A stretch of DNA of 64,000 nucleotides, taken from NCBI GenBank assembly GCA_902729315.2, contig LR746279.1, forward strand, positions 2,012,501 to 2,076,500, given 5' to 3'. The position numbers were made by a program, and so were the translations under genes. The notes beneath the pieces were generated by a model. It searched no databases. It saw nothing but the letters and a program-made list of their open reading frames with translations, and was not told the DNA's origin. Origin of the DNA: Spirodela intermedia (lineage: Eukaryota; Streptophyta; Magnoliopsida; Alismatales; Araceae). Below, one piece after another: positions 41,393-59,800 of this stretch; position 1 is the stretch's first letter; each line of letters begins with the position of its first letter.

Positions 41393-43944
41393 CAAAAGGA
41401 CTATATGAAGGTTAAAAATTTATCTGAAAATTATTTCTTGTACTTCAAAAATTTATTTCATTTTTTGAAAATGCAGATAATATAAGAGCACAAACTAACT
41501 AATTGAGTGCCTAGAATGAGTTAGACAACATGATCCACCTTTCTATCAAGAGGTAGCCTTTGTATTGACTCAAAGACCTCTAGAAATCTATCCATAATTC
41601 ATTGAACCATCATGGGGAAAACCTTTGCTTCTCTATTGTCTATTTGAGTAGCTTTTATATTTTGTGTTAATACTTTGAATGAAATATCTAATGCACATAA
41701 ATTAGGATCCCGTTGTAGGGTTTTCACATTGCCATCAATTGAAACATGTATGGATATGAGTCCTCAATGGGCTCGTATGAGTTGAAAGGATCTCAACATT
41801 GTATACTTCAAATTATATCCCTACTACTAAATTCTAGTGGTAGATGATTTTGGACAACCTTATATTTACATTTGTACTCCCTTACAAATAGCTGTCTTTT
41901 ATTGTGCCGCATTACCCATGAACACTTTGTAGTTGACCGTATATAATAGCATTAATTTTTGTTCTTTCACAAGTGTTTGCATATGAAATTGTGAGTTGCC
42001 CCACATTGCCAATCAAATTTATGATGACCCTTTCATGCATAATTCCTTTTAACTTCATGGTGTCAAATTCAGTCAAGTCAACTAATGAGTTTAATGACAC
42101 TTCAATTGATTATAATTCTTCATCATCCCTACCTTTAATTTTCCATGAGTTGTCCATTGCATGATCTTCACAACAATGATACTCTTCATGTACCAAGAGA
42201 ATTGGAAGTTGTCATTTGCATTTATCACTCAACCTATGCTCGCCATTGTAGTAGAAATAGAGACCCTTCTCACTGTAGACGTCTATCTCAACTTCCATCA
42301 AATTGAGTCTCCATTTTTTTCCTCCACACCATCCCCCCACTATAGCCTCTAGATTCTTATCATCCCAAAGGTTGTGATCATTAGCAAGAGCTATTTCTGT
42401 CCTAATATATTCTGCATTTTTTGCACGAGGTACATATTGACTATTAGCTCTTCCTTTACTCCAGTTTGTATTTGAGGTAAGTCAATGCAACCACCTAGAG
42501 GTGCTAAAGTCATTCTTTGACAGATTCATTTACGCATGCTGAGTTCATATCGAATTTCTAGCTCTAGACCTTTGATGTAATTATTTTTCATGATTTCATT
42601 AGGATCACCTTCAAAAAAGTTGAGATTACTTCAAAAAATATACATATATTTTGTCACCTTCCCTTATTGTTTAAGTTTAATAACTATTGAGACACTTGAA
42701 ATATTGCAATAATTGCCGCTTGAAGTACCAATACCACGGCAAGCCATCTCCCTCAAAGTTTAGTACTAGATCATGCAACTTTTCCTCTTTAGGGAGCTTA
42801 TTCATCTTGCAATAAAGTTTGGCACAAAAGATTTAGTTGTCTGTGTTGGCCCTCCTAAAGGTGGGAATATCACATTGGCATAACAATTTGCTCATCTCCA
42901 CCTCCAAGTCATGCTCTATTAGTGTGCTGGAAATCATTATATTGTAAAGCTCTATTTTCATCACCAATTGAGAGGAATTATTGAATTGCATGTCTCCCTT
43001 GTAACTTGAAGGTGAATCATCATTTTTTTTTATGGATGCACTCAATTCCTCCACCTTGTCCTTTCAGTGAAACAAGCGATCTAATTAATGAGAAAATTAT
43101 TCACACAACTTATACAACTCTTACTTGATGTCTTATTTTTCAACCTTAACCCCTTCCATTTGATTTTACATCATGCCAATGCAGTTTCTAGTGATTTTTA
43201 ATGCCATTAATTCCGAATTATCTACCATGGTACCAAAATGATACAACTCTGACAATAGAGCGCAAACAGAAATAAAAAGATAGAAAAAGAAAAGGATGAA
43301 AAGGAAAACTCAACACAACCAACAAAGTACACCCATGAGATGTTATCAAGAGGCCCCAACATATCCAAACACAAGTATGCTTCAGGTTGAATGCTCTCCC
43401 TTCTCAATCGAGCAATGTGCCCAAATAACACCTATCATACAATTATTGAATTACCCCATCCACCAACGCTCCTCTTTTCAGACCATTTTGTCTCTTACTC
43501 TACTTATGGTACGAGATGGTAAATGTTATATCAGATTGTATAGCTCAATTGAAAAGACATCAAGTCTTTTCATAACAAACGTGATGAAGCTACAAGGCTT
43601 GTTACAAGATATGCAAAACTTGCTACCTAATTCTAAATAACCAACACCTAATTGAAGTTATCTATGAGTTTCCAAGTATAGATAAATTGGCAGACCAAAA
43701 GGATCAATGGTACAATCAAAGGGTATTTGTGGCACTACATCACTACAAACAAAGATAATTTGGTCAATTTGTTAGACAATACCTAATTTTCATATAACAT
43801 TCACTGAAGCAAATAGACCAAGCTAGCTCATTGTCCAATTGCACTCCAATTTGTGTAGGCACAACATGAGTGCATAGAAGAGATGCATGCAGCATTGACA
43901 TGTGTGACACATCAAATGAAGAAATTTGGCAATACAAAGCAGCA

Positions 43945-44300
43945 CCGTAAGCTGATACCTTGCTTTGATGAACCTTTCGAAATTGTGAGATGAATAAGTA
44001 GAGTGGTGAATTGCCTCAATCTATCAAGAAGACTAGCAATCCACCTAGTCTTTCAAATTTTGATACCCAAGGCTTATAAAGAGGATGTGGAGCGGAATCA
44101 TCCTTGATATAATCAATTGACGAAGCATAACCACTTCATTGAATATGCTGAGGCTATACATTGGCGAAGGAGATAGCCAAAGAAAGGTAGGTAATTCCAC
44201 TTAAATCGCCACATCTACTTCTTGGTGAAGTCGAAGGGAAGCCTGAAAGATGATACTTAACAAACATGAGAGCAACGTGAAGTGGAAGAGAAGCTCATCA
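43945..44300 (+). mobile_element. Ty3/gypsy 3' pol remnant on the opposite strand
   Basis: The plus strand reads RKLIPCFDEPFEIVR, then ISRVVNCLNL, IHLVFQILIPKAYKEDVERN. This resembles the integrase C-terminal region of gypsy elements (..L.PRFYGPF.I...I..VAYRL.LP....IHPVFHVS.LK). A stop interrupts it. The orientation is opposite to the RT/integrase relic to the left, so a second element is present. 43055-43944 and 44301-45250 show nothing else recognisable. Confidence 0.6.
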
Positions 44301-45360
44301 ATATCTTGAAGAAAACCCTATGAGGACAATGCCAAATTTGCAACGTGAGGCAGGATGTGACCCTCCTAATTTAGCAAATCTTAGATCCAAGAGTAGATCC
44401 AAATCATCAAATATGAGACTTGGTGGGGATCCATCAGGCATGCACAAAGGCCTCATGCATGAGACACATGATGACAATCCACAACATGGTGCTAACATGG
44501 CACATGCTGAGGTGCGCAAGGCATACACATGCAGAAGAGCTGAAGACAAATCCTACGAGAGGTTCACGAGAACTAAGAATGAAACAACATGGTTGACATA
44601 GTGACAACCATGCTGAGGTGTGTAGGACGAGGCAAACCTCTGAACGGTATTCACTTCTGAGAGAGAGAGAAAGAGAGGGTATTCACTTGAAAATTGAACC
44701 CAACTGAAAGAGATATTGGTCCAAAGAGGAACTGGCTGAACCAACCTCTGAACGGGCTTGATTTTTGAACCCCATAAATTGTCTGACCTCCTCCCCCAAC
44801 TAAAGGTGAAGTGGAAATCTGACTACCCCCATTATATACCCTGGACGATCTGATCCATTGACCTAAAAACCAAGAAAAAAAGTCAAACCCAACTGGAGAT
44901 ATTCCAGAGCACTTTCTTACAACTTCCTCAATCTCAGGATGTACCATCAAACTTCAAAACAAGATCGTAGAGAATAATAATTTCAGTGGTTTGAATTTCA
45001 CAATCATCAGCATTTTAAAGCGCTGGTTCATAAGATAATTAATTAATCACAATTTTCCTGAACCCACATCAGACGATAAGACTATCATATAGTTCACTTG
45101 AGAAGGCATCAAATATCTGATTTACAAGTGCATCAAGCTTGATATGACGGTTCAAGAGGCATAATAATTATTAGAAAACCATGGTTCTGAGGGCAACATT
45201 TACATGGGAAAAATAAATAAATGCTCAAGAAGAGGAGAGCGTGCTAGAGCTCTAACCTCTTGGAGGCCCGAGATCATAAGAACATTTGATCGGAAGGTCG
45301 AAAGTAAGCCTACATTTTTGTCGTGAACGCAACGAAGTGGTGGCCGGTGATGGGCGAGGG

Positions 45361-51663
<6,303 letters not shown>

Positions 51664-51958
51664 ATTGATGATGAAGCTGATGACAATGACGCTACCCTTC
51701 CGCTGTCACCACGCCCCTCCATACCTGCAAACCCCGACGATCCCAGCAGGAAACAAATATTCAGCAAAACAACTTAAATAAGGAAAACACAAAAACCAAA
51801 CAGGAACAAGAATCCACTGCTCACAGCTCTGCAGAGATCCCGTCCAGAGGAAAGAAATCCGAACCTCTTGATCATTTGCGGCGACGACCGCCGTGACATT
51901 TGGGCCCAGCAAAAAAATAGATCGGAAAAAAAACCTATGGACGGACTCCTTGAGACAC

Positions 51959-52009
<51 letters not shown>

Positions 52010-52749
52010 ACTGTGGCGGCGGAATTCAATGGGGAGAAAGAGAGAGTGAGAGAGATTGGGAACGACGTATAACAAACCAAACTCCGAGAGGGAATGGGCG
52101 TTGGGAAGGATGACTATATTCACCCCCTCCTTCGGAGTGTCACGCCTTACAGGACTCCACCGTCGTCCTCATCGAGACAGGATCTCGTAGAGAGAAAAAG
52201 AATCATTTAGGGGTACGTATCAAGGAAACGGGGGTAGTTTTATCGACATCAGAAACGCGACAAAAGAATTTCCATTAAATTATTTAGAAATAAAAAAAAT
52301 GAAGCTATTTCCCAGAACCTTCCAGAATCCCCATCTAATCATCTCAGAAATAGATCCCGAACCGTCGATTCCGGATGGGCCGGCCCCGAGGAATCGGGCC
52401 CATTCAGAAGGGGACCGTCCCTCCAGGGCATAACTATAATTATGAAGGGGACCGTCCCTTCAGAAGGGGTTTCCAAATAAATTTAAATAATAACTATTCA
52501 TTAAAATTATTGCCAGGAATCACTTATAATCAAATAGTAATACAAAAATTATCAAATCCTCTCTCTCTCTCTCTCCCCTCTCTATCGGCGTCGGACCGCG
52601 TTAGTTAAAAGATGGCGCAGTTCAATGGACAGGCCAAGCTTCCTGAAATAAAACCCCGCTCTCTCTCTCTTCTTCCTCTCCTCAGTGATGGCAGTTAACC
52701 AGAGGTCGCCGGGAATCGTCGGAGAGTGAAGACCGTCGTCGAGAATCGA
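51664..52749. promoter_or_regulatory. Divergent promoter/5'-UTR interval between CBL and the SEC-C gene
   Basis: The two start codons are 1.09 kb apart on opposite strands. The interval holds a (GA)n tract at about 51966-52008 (CT on the CBL transcript strand, probably its 5' UTR) and a CT tract at 52559-52576 on the SEC-C side. A short GGGACCGTCCCT palindrome occurs twice, near 52418 and 52447. No experimentally meaningful element is claimed. Confidence 0.55.
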
Positions 52750-55414
52750 ATGGGTTTCCGCGGGATCCCTCCGGCGAGGCGTAGCCACTTGAAGCAGCTC
52801 CACGCAATTCTTGCGTCATCGCCGGCGTCCTCTTCTTCTTCCTTGCTCGCTGCTTTCTCTGCTTCGAGCTCGGCTGGCAATGGCCCGCGGCTGACCCGAG
52901 GCATCGCCTCCACGAGCTGCCGTCTCGATGGTGGCGGATGGTTTGACAAGGTCAAAGGAGTCTTCACCGGGAAGAAGGATGCCGACTCCCCCAAGCAGTC
53001 ATTCTCTCTCATCGGCAAGTGCAAATTGTTCTTCTATTTATCTGTCTATGTTGCCCCCCCCCCCCCCCGGTTTCTTCCCCTTTATTAGCGATCCATCTGT
53101 GTTTTTTTTTTCTAACAGTCTTGTGCTGCTTCGGTGGAAGCAGATTTCGCGAATCAGATGGACACGGCACGGAAACTCGGTTCACTCAAACAGTATGTTG
53201 TAGGTAGATGTAGCGAGACTACCATCTCGGTCGAGTTTGAGAAGCAGTCGGCAATACTCCGATACCTCGGTACTATCGACCCCACTGGGGAGGTGAGAAA
53301 GCCTTCACTCATCGTAGTGTCCGATTTTTTGTGTTAACTACTCAATCATCCTGATCTTTATGAGTTTTAGGCTTTTCTTCTTGACATCATATTTGGAAGT
53401 GTTATTTTCCAAGAAAATGCATTCAAAACTTCCAAATACTTGAAAACAGTTCTTTACGGTTTCTCTTTGTAAATATGATGCATCTTGGGCGCAGCGTATT
53501 AGTGTTGATGAGCTGCGGTGTGACATGTGGGGCTTTGGGGTCAACGAACCCGAAAGACGTCGCTGTGAACAACTTAGGAAGTCTAAAAACCTGATCCTAA
53601 CAATTCAGACAAACACTTGGTTTCATATTTTGAGAACGTTTTACAAAGAAGCTTATCTTTCAAATGGATACTTTGAACAAATAAAGAGGATCCTTTTTTC
53701 ATGCGGCTTGTATGGTTGCCAGATAATATGAAGGTGTTCATGGAGACATCCAGGGAACTACAACTGATTGGTATTTTGGTTTAGAAAGATTCTAGAAGAT
53801 TATAAAGTGTGTAAGAAATGTGGAATGATAATTTTAAGCTGAACATCAAAATGGCAAATTCACTGAAAAACATTTTCCCCTTTACACAGAGGAATGTAGA
53901 TGTAGATGATTAGCGTGCTATTTATGATGTGAGCAAGTGTCTGAAGCTGCTTTCTGAAGCGACCAAGGCATGAACACTTTCTGTCTAGACTTTAAATGCC
54001 GATGTTGACATTTTCTTGACCATTTCATGTGCAGAATCTTCAGAGCACCCAAAAGCAAGATGCAGCAAAACACTGTAATTGTACGGTGAAAGAGGTTGAA
54101 AACACGCTTGCAAGATATACATGGGCCAAAGATGCCCAAAAAAAGGTTGAAAAACTGAAGGAGGAAGGCAAGCCTATGCCAAGAAGCTTTACAGAGGTGA
54201 TTCTTTATGTAATTAATTTAAATATCTGTAATGTTTATGGTCATGAATTGTTAGTAACGTTGTAAAAGTTAGAAAACCTCTTGGCTTTTTCTTTTATTTA
54301 GGTGAACAGATCATCCGTTGTACATCAAATCATATCCTTGGCTACTGTAATTCTTCAATAGAATTTAAGATGGAACTGAAATAGAAACAGTAGGAGCTCA
54401 TAGTGTATTAGGATTCAGCTCAACGTGCATGCTCTGTCATTCCGAACCTGATCTCTAGATCTATTCCGGGGCATCCCCATCGTATTTCTTTCCTTCTCTG
54501 GCTATTTCTTCTCCACTATTAGAACTTGCTTACAGATTGATTAAGATGCAGGGGGGAGTCCCTTGTCACACTGGTTGATTTAAATCATTTTCTTGTGGTG
54601 ATTACATAGTTCATGCATCATTTTCACTCTTTTGTATTCTGCCGATGGTTGTGGGAACTTACTGTAGAAGGTATTTCTTCGAAACTGTTGATTTCGGTTC
54701 TTCTTGAACAAAAATTCTACGCTAGATCGGATAAATCTAGAAGAAAAATTCAGCAACCTGCGCTGATCCCAAATCAGATGGTGTTTTGCCATGTGTCGTG
54801 CTTTCATCAAGCATTCTGATATTGAGTGTCGTTCTTTTTTCCATTAGCTGCAAAAACTGATGGGCTCAACACCGCTGGATCTTGCCCGGGCTAACCTAGA
54901 AAAGGGTGGGCAGCTCGGCAGGAACTCACCCTGCCCATGTGGCTCCAACAAGAAATACAAAAGGTATGATGCTCTTCCTTGAAGCATAAATAGTCTGCAA
55001 TCTTTTTCTTACCATTCCCGGAAAGAAAATTCATCTTCTTTCCTAAAATGCAAACACCATTTATTTATTTATTTCCCTTTTTCGGGTGATTGGAATGGTT
55101 AGAGAGGATATCGCCGATGATCTCATCCATTGCTTGATAAAATGTGGGGATCAGCCGATTCATGGGCATCTGATGGAGCAATGGAAGGAAACACCACCCA
55201 TACGTTAATGATGCATGAATGAGTTTGGAAAGCCATCAAATCACTGCAATATAAATATATATATATATATAATTTTTATCATGATGAGAAATTACAAGAA
55301 AAAAAATGGGTAGAACATTAAAAACATATTTTCGTTTGGGTTAATTTCAATTATGCGCTGACTTCTTGTGATTGATCTTGAAGGTGCTGTGGGAAGGGGA
55401 AATTCGCCGCCTGA
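52750..55414 (+). CDS. SEC-C motif protein, putative organellar targeting, 5 exons
   Basis: Exons: 52750-53014, 53144-53292, 54035-54196, 54848-54963, 55384-55414; 240 residues. Intron 1 needs a GC donor (ATCG|GCAAGT) with AG acceptor. No in-phase GT donor was found there, and the joined reading SLI|DFANQMDTARKLG matches related plant proteins as I recall them. The N-terminal 55 residues are rich in Arg, Ser and Ala (PPARRSHLKQLHAILASSPA) and look like a mitochondrial or plastid presequence. A conserved helical middle follows (GWFDKVKGVFTGKK, AAKHCNCTVKEVENTLARYT). The C-terminus has a zinc-binding SEC-C motif, CPCGSNKKYKRCCGK, split by intron 4. The motif is known from SecA tails; this protein's own role is not established. 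Divergent from CBL. Confidence 0.87.
53056..53070 (+). repeat. Poly(C) run in SEC-C gene intron 1
   Basis: About 15-16 consecutive C residues shortly after the GC donor of intron 1. The exact length may be affected by sequencing. Confidence 0.8.
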
Positions 55415-55560
55415 TTGACCAGAATCCCCACCACCTGCCCACCCGCCCGCCTGCCCGCCTGCTGTGGGGCACCGGCTGATGATCGTCTACCATTTCCAAC
55501 ATCCCTTGTTTGGACAACTGGGACCAGTTGACTCAAGAGGACTCCCACTGGCGCAAAACT

Positions 55561-56690
55561 GAGTTGACTTTTTTTCCCTCACTGATGACACCGGATAGGA
55601 GCACTGAGATTTAGAACCATCGTGGAAGGTTTGGATTGTTTATTAACTCTCATTGGAGGTGTTTCCTTAATCAGCTCATTGAAGTCAATTCCAGCGGAAA
55701 CTGAGTTGACTTTTTTTATCTCACTGATGCCACTGAATCGGAGCGCTGAGATGTCCAAACCCATCGTTGAAGGTTTGAATTACTTATTAGCTCTCATCGG
55801 AGTTGTTTTCTAAACCAGCTCATTGAAGTCAAGAAGACTTTTGCAGCTCAAACTAAGTTGACTTTTTTTTCTCTCGCTGATGCCACCGAATCGGAGCACT
55901 GAGATGCCCACCATCGTGGAAGGTTTGGATTACTTATTAGCTCTCACTGGAGGTGTTTCCTTAATCAGCTCATTGAAGTCAAGAAGAATTTTCCGGCGGA
56001 AGCTAAGTTGACTTTTTATTTCCTCATTGATGCCACCGAATCGGGGCACTGAGATTTAGAATCATCATTTAAGGTTTGGATTATTTATTAGCTCTCATTG
56101 GAGGTGTTTCCTTAATCAGCTCATTTGGGGCACTGAGATTTAGAATCATCATTTAAGGTTTGGATTATTTATTAGCTCTCATTGGAGGTGTTTCTTAATC
56201 AACTCATTGAAGCCAATAAGACTTTTCTGGCACAAAACATAGTTGACTTTTTTTCGCTCACTGATGCCACCGGATCAGAGAGCTGAGATGTCAAAACCCA
56301 TCGTTGAAGGTTCGGACTACTTATCAGCTCTCATTGGAGGTATTTCCTTAATCAGCTCACTGAAGGCAAGAAGATTTTTCCGGCGCAAAACTAAGTTTGA
56401 CTTTTTTTCTCTCACTGATTCCACCGAATCGGAGCACTGAGATTTCCAACCATCGTGGAAGGTTTGGAGTACTTATCTCACTGGAGGTGTTTCCTAACTT
56501 TGCTCATTGAAGTCGAGGAGACTCTTCCACCGGTGGAAACTAAGTTGACTTTTTTTTCCCTCACTGACGCCACCGAATCGGAGCGCTGAGACGTCCAACC
56601 ATCCTGGAAGGTTTGGATTGTTTTATTAGCTCCCGTTGACTCATTGATGGTCAGAAGACTGCAATTTCCTCATTGATGGTATCATACATT
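55561..56690. repeat. 150-bp minisatellite, about 7.5 units, with an internal 85-bp duplication
   Basis: Units are marked by (A)GTTGACTTTTTT at about 55563, 55705, 55857, 56007, 56242, 56395 (GTTTGAC) and 56544. Each also has TGATGCCACCGAATCGGAG, GGAAGGTTTGGATTA and CTCATTGAAGTCAAGAAGAC words. One unit is longer because an 85-bp piece (GGGCACTGAGATTTAGAATC...) is duplicated almost perfectly at 56044-56205. The array lies between the convergent 3' ends of the SEC-C and WW-domain genes. Short open frames inside it are not conserved between units. Confidence 0.92.
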
Positions 56691-56821
56691 CAGTCGGGCC
56701 GTGCGGGGGTCTACACCGAGCTCCTCCCGATAAGAAGGGTAATCCTTAAAGAATAAGAGAGAGAGAAAGAGAGGGCGGGCCTATCTACAGAGGAAAAATT
56801 GGGGGGAGGGGGGATAGGAGA

Positions 56822-59800
56822 TCAAGGGGAAGGGCGGACCCAGGTCGTCTCCGCTGTGAGCGTGTTGCCGTAGTAGACCTCCTTGGAGGACTCGTCCCAG
56901 TAAACCTGCGAGGCCCACGAAACACGCCAGCAGTCACACACCACGAGAAAAACCAAAACAAAGCTGAAGTCTCTCTCTCTCTCGCTAACGGGAAGGAAAA
57001 GGTAGAGATAGAAAGTTGGTAAAAAGCGGAGAGAAGAGAGAGAGAGAGATAGAGAGAGAGGATCTACTTCAATCTCTCTCTAATGGCAAGGAAAAGGGAG
57101 AAAAAGCTGCTGAGAAAACTAGAAATTTTAGTCTACCCAGGTGATGATCTAGTCCAATCTCTCTCTCTCTCTCTCTTTCTCTCTCTAAATCAATCAGAAA
57201 GAAGAGGTATATATATACACATATTCACTGCATAGGTAGAACGCAGAAGAGGTGGAGATATACCTGCCACCCAGAGGGGAGGCCCTTGGATAGTTGGGCG
57301 AGGTCAGGCTGCTTCTTCTCGTTCGCCGACGCTGCCACCGCCGCCGCCTGGACAGATGACCGAGCTTTTCCTTCCTCTCTCTTGCGCTTCACTCGCTCCC
57401 GCCTGCCACCAACCCACTCGGAAGAATATTCCACCATCACGACCCATAAGGCAAAAAAAAGGCACAACAATCTCTCTCTCTCTCTCTAAAAAGGGCACAG
57501 AGAAGGAAGACCAGAAGATTAACCCGGCTTCAGGAATTGACTTTGACCCAAAAGGCCAGAAAAACCCCACTCCACGATATATAACAATGCTTGTAAAACC
57601 AACTAACAAAATTAATTTCTAGAGAGAGATCACTCGTGTTCTCTATAAACTAGTCAACTCATCGGATATAAAAGGTAGAAACGTACCAGTCACCACCCAA
57701 CGGGAGAAAATTAGCATTTTCCTGAGCTTCCCCGCTGACAATCTGCCGGGTCTTCCATTGCTGCCCACCCACCACATTCAAAAGTCAGACACCCAAAAAA
57801 AGCAAAAAACAATATATATATATATGTGCAAATATAGAAATCGAGGATCTAAGAGTGGGAAGATCGTCCACACCTCGATCTCCTTCTGACGTTTCTTCTC
57901 CAATATCTCATACGCGTTCTCCGGCTCATCCTCCTCGTCCCCGTGCAGCTCCTCTTTGGCCGCCTTCCACTGATTCAGAGGAATCCCCATTCGTCCACTC
58001 AGCAAGAAGAAGAAGAAGAAGAAGAGGAAGGAGAAGAAGACCAGGGGATGAGGATACCTTGTCCACCAGGCTAGAAACCTTCTTGTTGGACCTCAGAGTG
58101 GGTGCCACCGCCAGAGTTCGCTTTTTGGCACGGATCACTGGGTGAGAAGAGAGACAGCAGGGTCAGAAGATCAGCCAGAGAGAGAAATTCAGGGTTCGAA
58201 CCAGTAACCTTCACCTTTGGGCTGGGCCTTCACATTGGCTGCTGACGCCGCTGCATCTGATGGGGTTGACCCAGTAGACTGAGAGCCAACCGAGGTCAAG
58301 GGACCCGGATCGGCCCCCTCGTCGAGGCACCTGGGCTCCTCTGCCTTGTGAGAAGCAGAAGAACTTGAAGCCGCAGCGGCAGCAGATGAAGAGAGCTCTG
58401 AAGAGGAAAGGGAACCATATCTGGCAACGTCCGACTGAACGTAGAAGCCAGAAGCCTCCGAGCAGCTAATTATAGGTGCAGGAGGCATCACTGCGGCGGG
58501 AACATCGTAGTATATGGCTGGCTGGGGTTCGGCAACATGGGCAGCATCTGCAGGGACATAATATGCCATGCCGGGGGCACCACTCACTGAAGGGGCATAG
58601 TATTCAAAGGCTGAAACAGGGTACTGCATGGTATATTGGTCTGGATATGGAAATGAAGGGTAAGTCTCTGAATATGAAGAAGGTGGGGGGCTGGGCTGTG
58701 TAGGAGGCTCTTCCGGCGGAGGAGGAGGGGGGACAGCATCATCCTCTGGCGGTGGCGGGGGAATCCAATCCTCTGGCGGTGACGGCACGCTCACTTCATG
58801 GGAAAAATAGGGCATATGCTGTGATAAAGCAACACACTGGGTACCAGCTTGCTGTTCTGAAACTGTTTGCTCCTCTTCATCGACCTCCATTTCTATATCC
58901 ATGTCCACATCTTCTGCATAAGACTCCATTAATGGAGCATCAAGAGGTCTGCTGGGATTGTCTGTGGACTGAACATCATCCAGGTCACCAGCTGGAGGAT
59001 GAAGGGTAGCCACTGGATTCACAGCATCTTCCTCCCCTGCCTTCGCCTGTCCGCTGTCATCTACAGAAGGATGAGGGACAAAAGCAGCACTTGCCATGGT
59101 CTCCTCTAAACCCTCAGCAACCATACCACCAGCATCTTCAGTCTTAGGTGAACCAGTCGTTTCCTTCGATGGTCCATTGGATACACAGATATCTGATTGT
59201 GGTCCACTCCCATTGCTTGAAACCATGCTTTCTTTAGTAACTAGCTCGCACTCCTTTCCACTGTCAACGGAACCCTCTGGCTTCAAGAACTCTTCTTTAC
59301 TAAAGCCAGAGTTTTTATGGACAAGAGATTCTTCTTGGTCAATAGCATATTCGATTCGATTGAGTTGTGTCTTGGTGTGCCACCAAAATGGAAGCAAGGC
59401 AGATCCAAATGATGAGAGGGCTTTGCAGTCAGAAAGTCTGGTATCAACCTCCGAGATACACTTGAATCTCCAACTGTGTCTTTCATGATTTTCATCAGAC
59501 CTAGAACACATCAATTGCACGTGATTAAAAAAAAATAATTCTACTGATGATTCAACTCAAAGAAATAACGGCGAATAAATAGCGACTGACTAAAAAAAAA
59601 GGTACAAACATATACGGCATCTGTTCCTAGTACCATTCTAATGTCTTCAATCTCTCGAGCAAGATTTCACCATGCTTCACAAGATGGGCTGGGTGAACTT
59701 CCTCAGCTTCAGAACTATAACTGACCTCCAGATGATGTTTATCCATGGATTCATTACTAGCCACAAATTGAAGGTTACTGGTTGAGTCGGTCAATTGATC

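Noticed and set aside
36200-44610. 36.2-36.5 kb and 44.3-44.6 kb as LTRs bounding the gypsy relics
   Set aside because: Only scattered short word matches are shared; there is no continuous alignment by eye.
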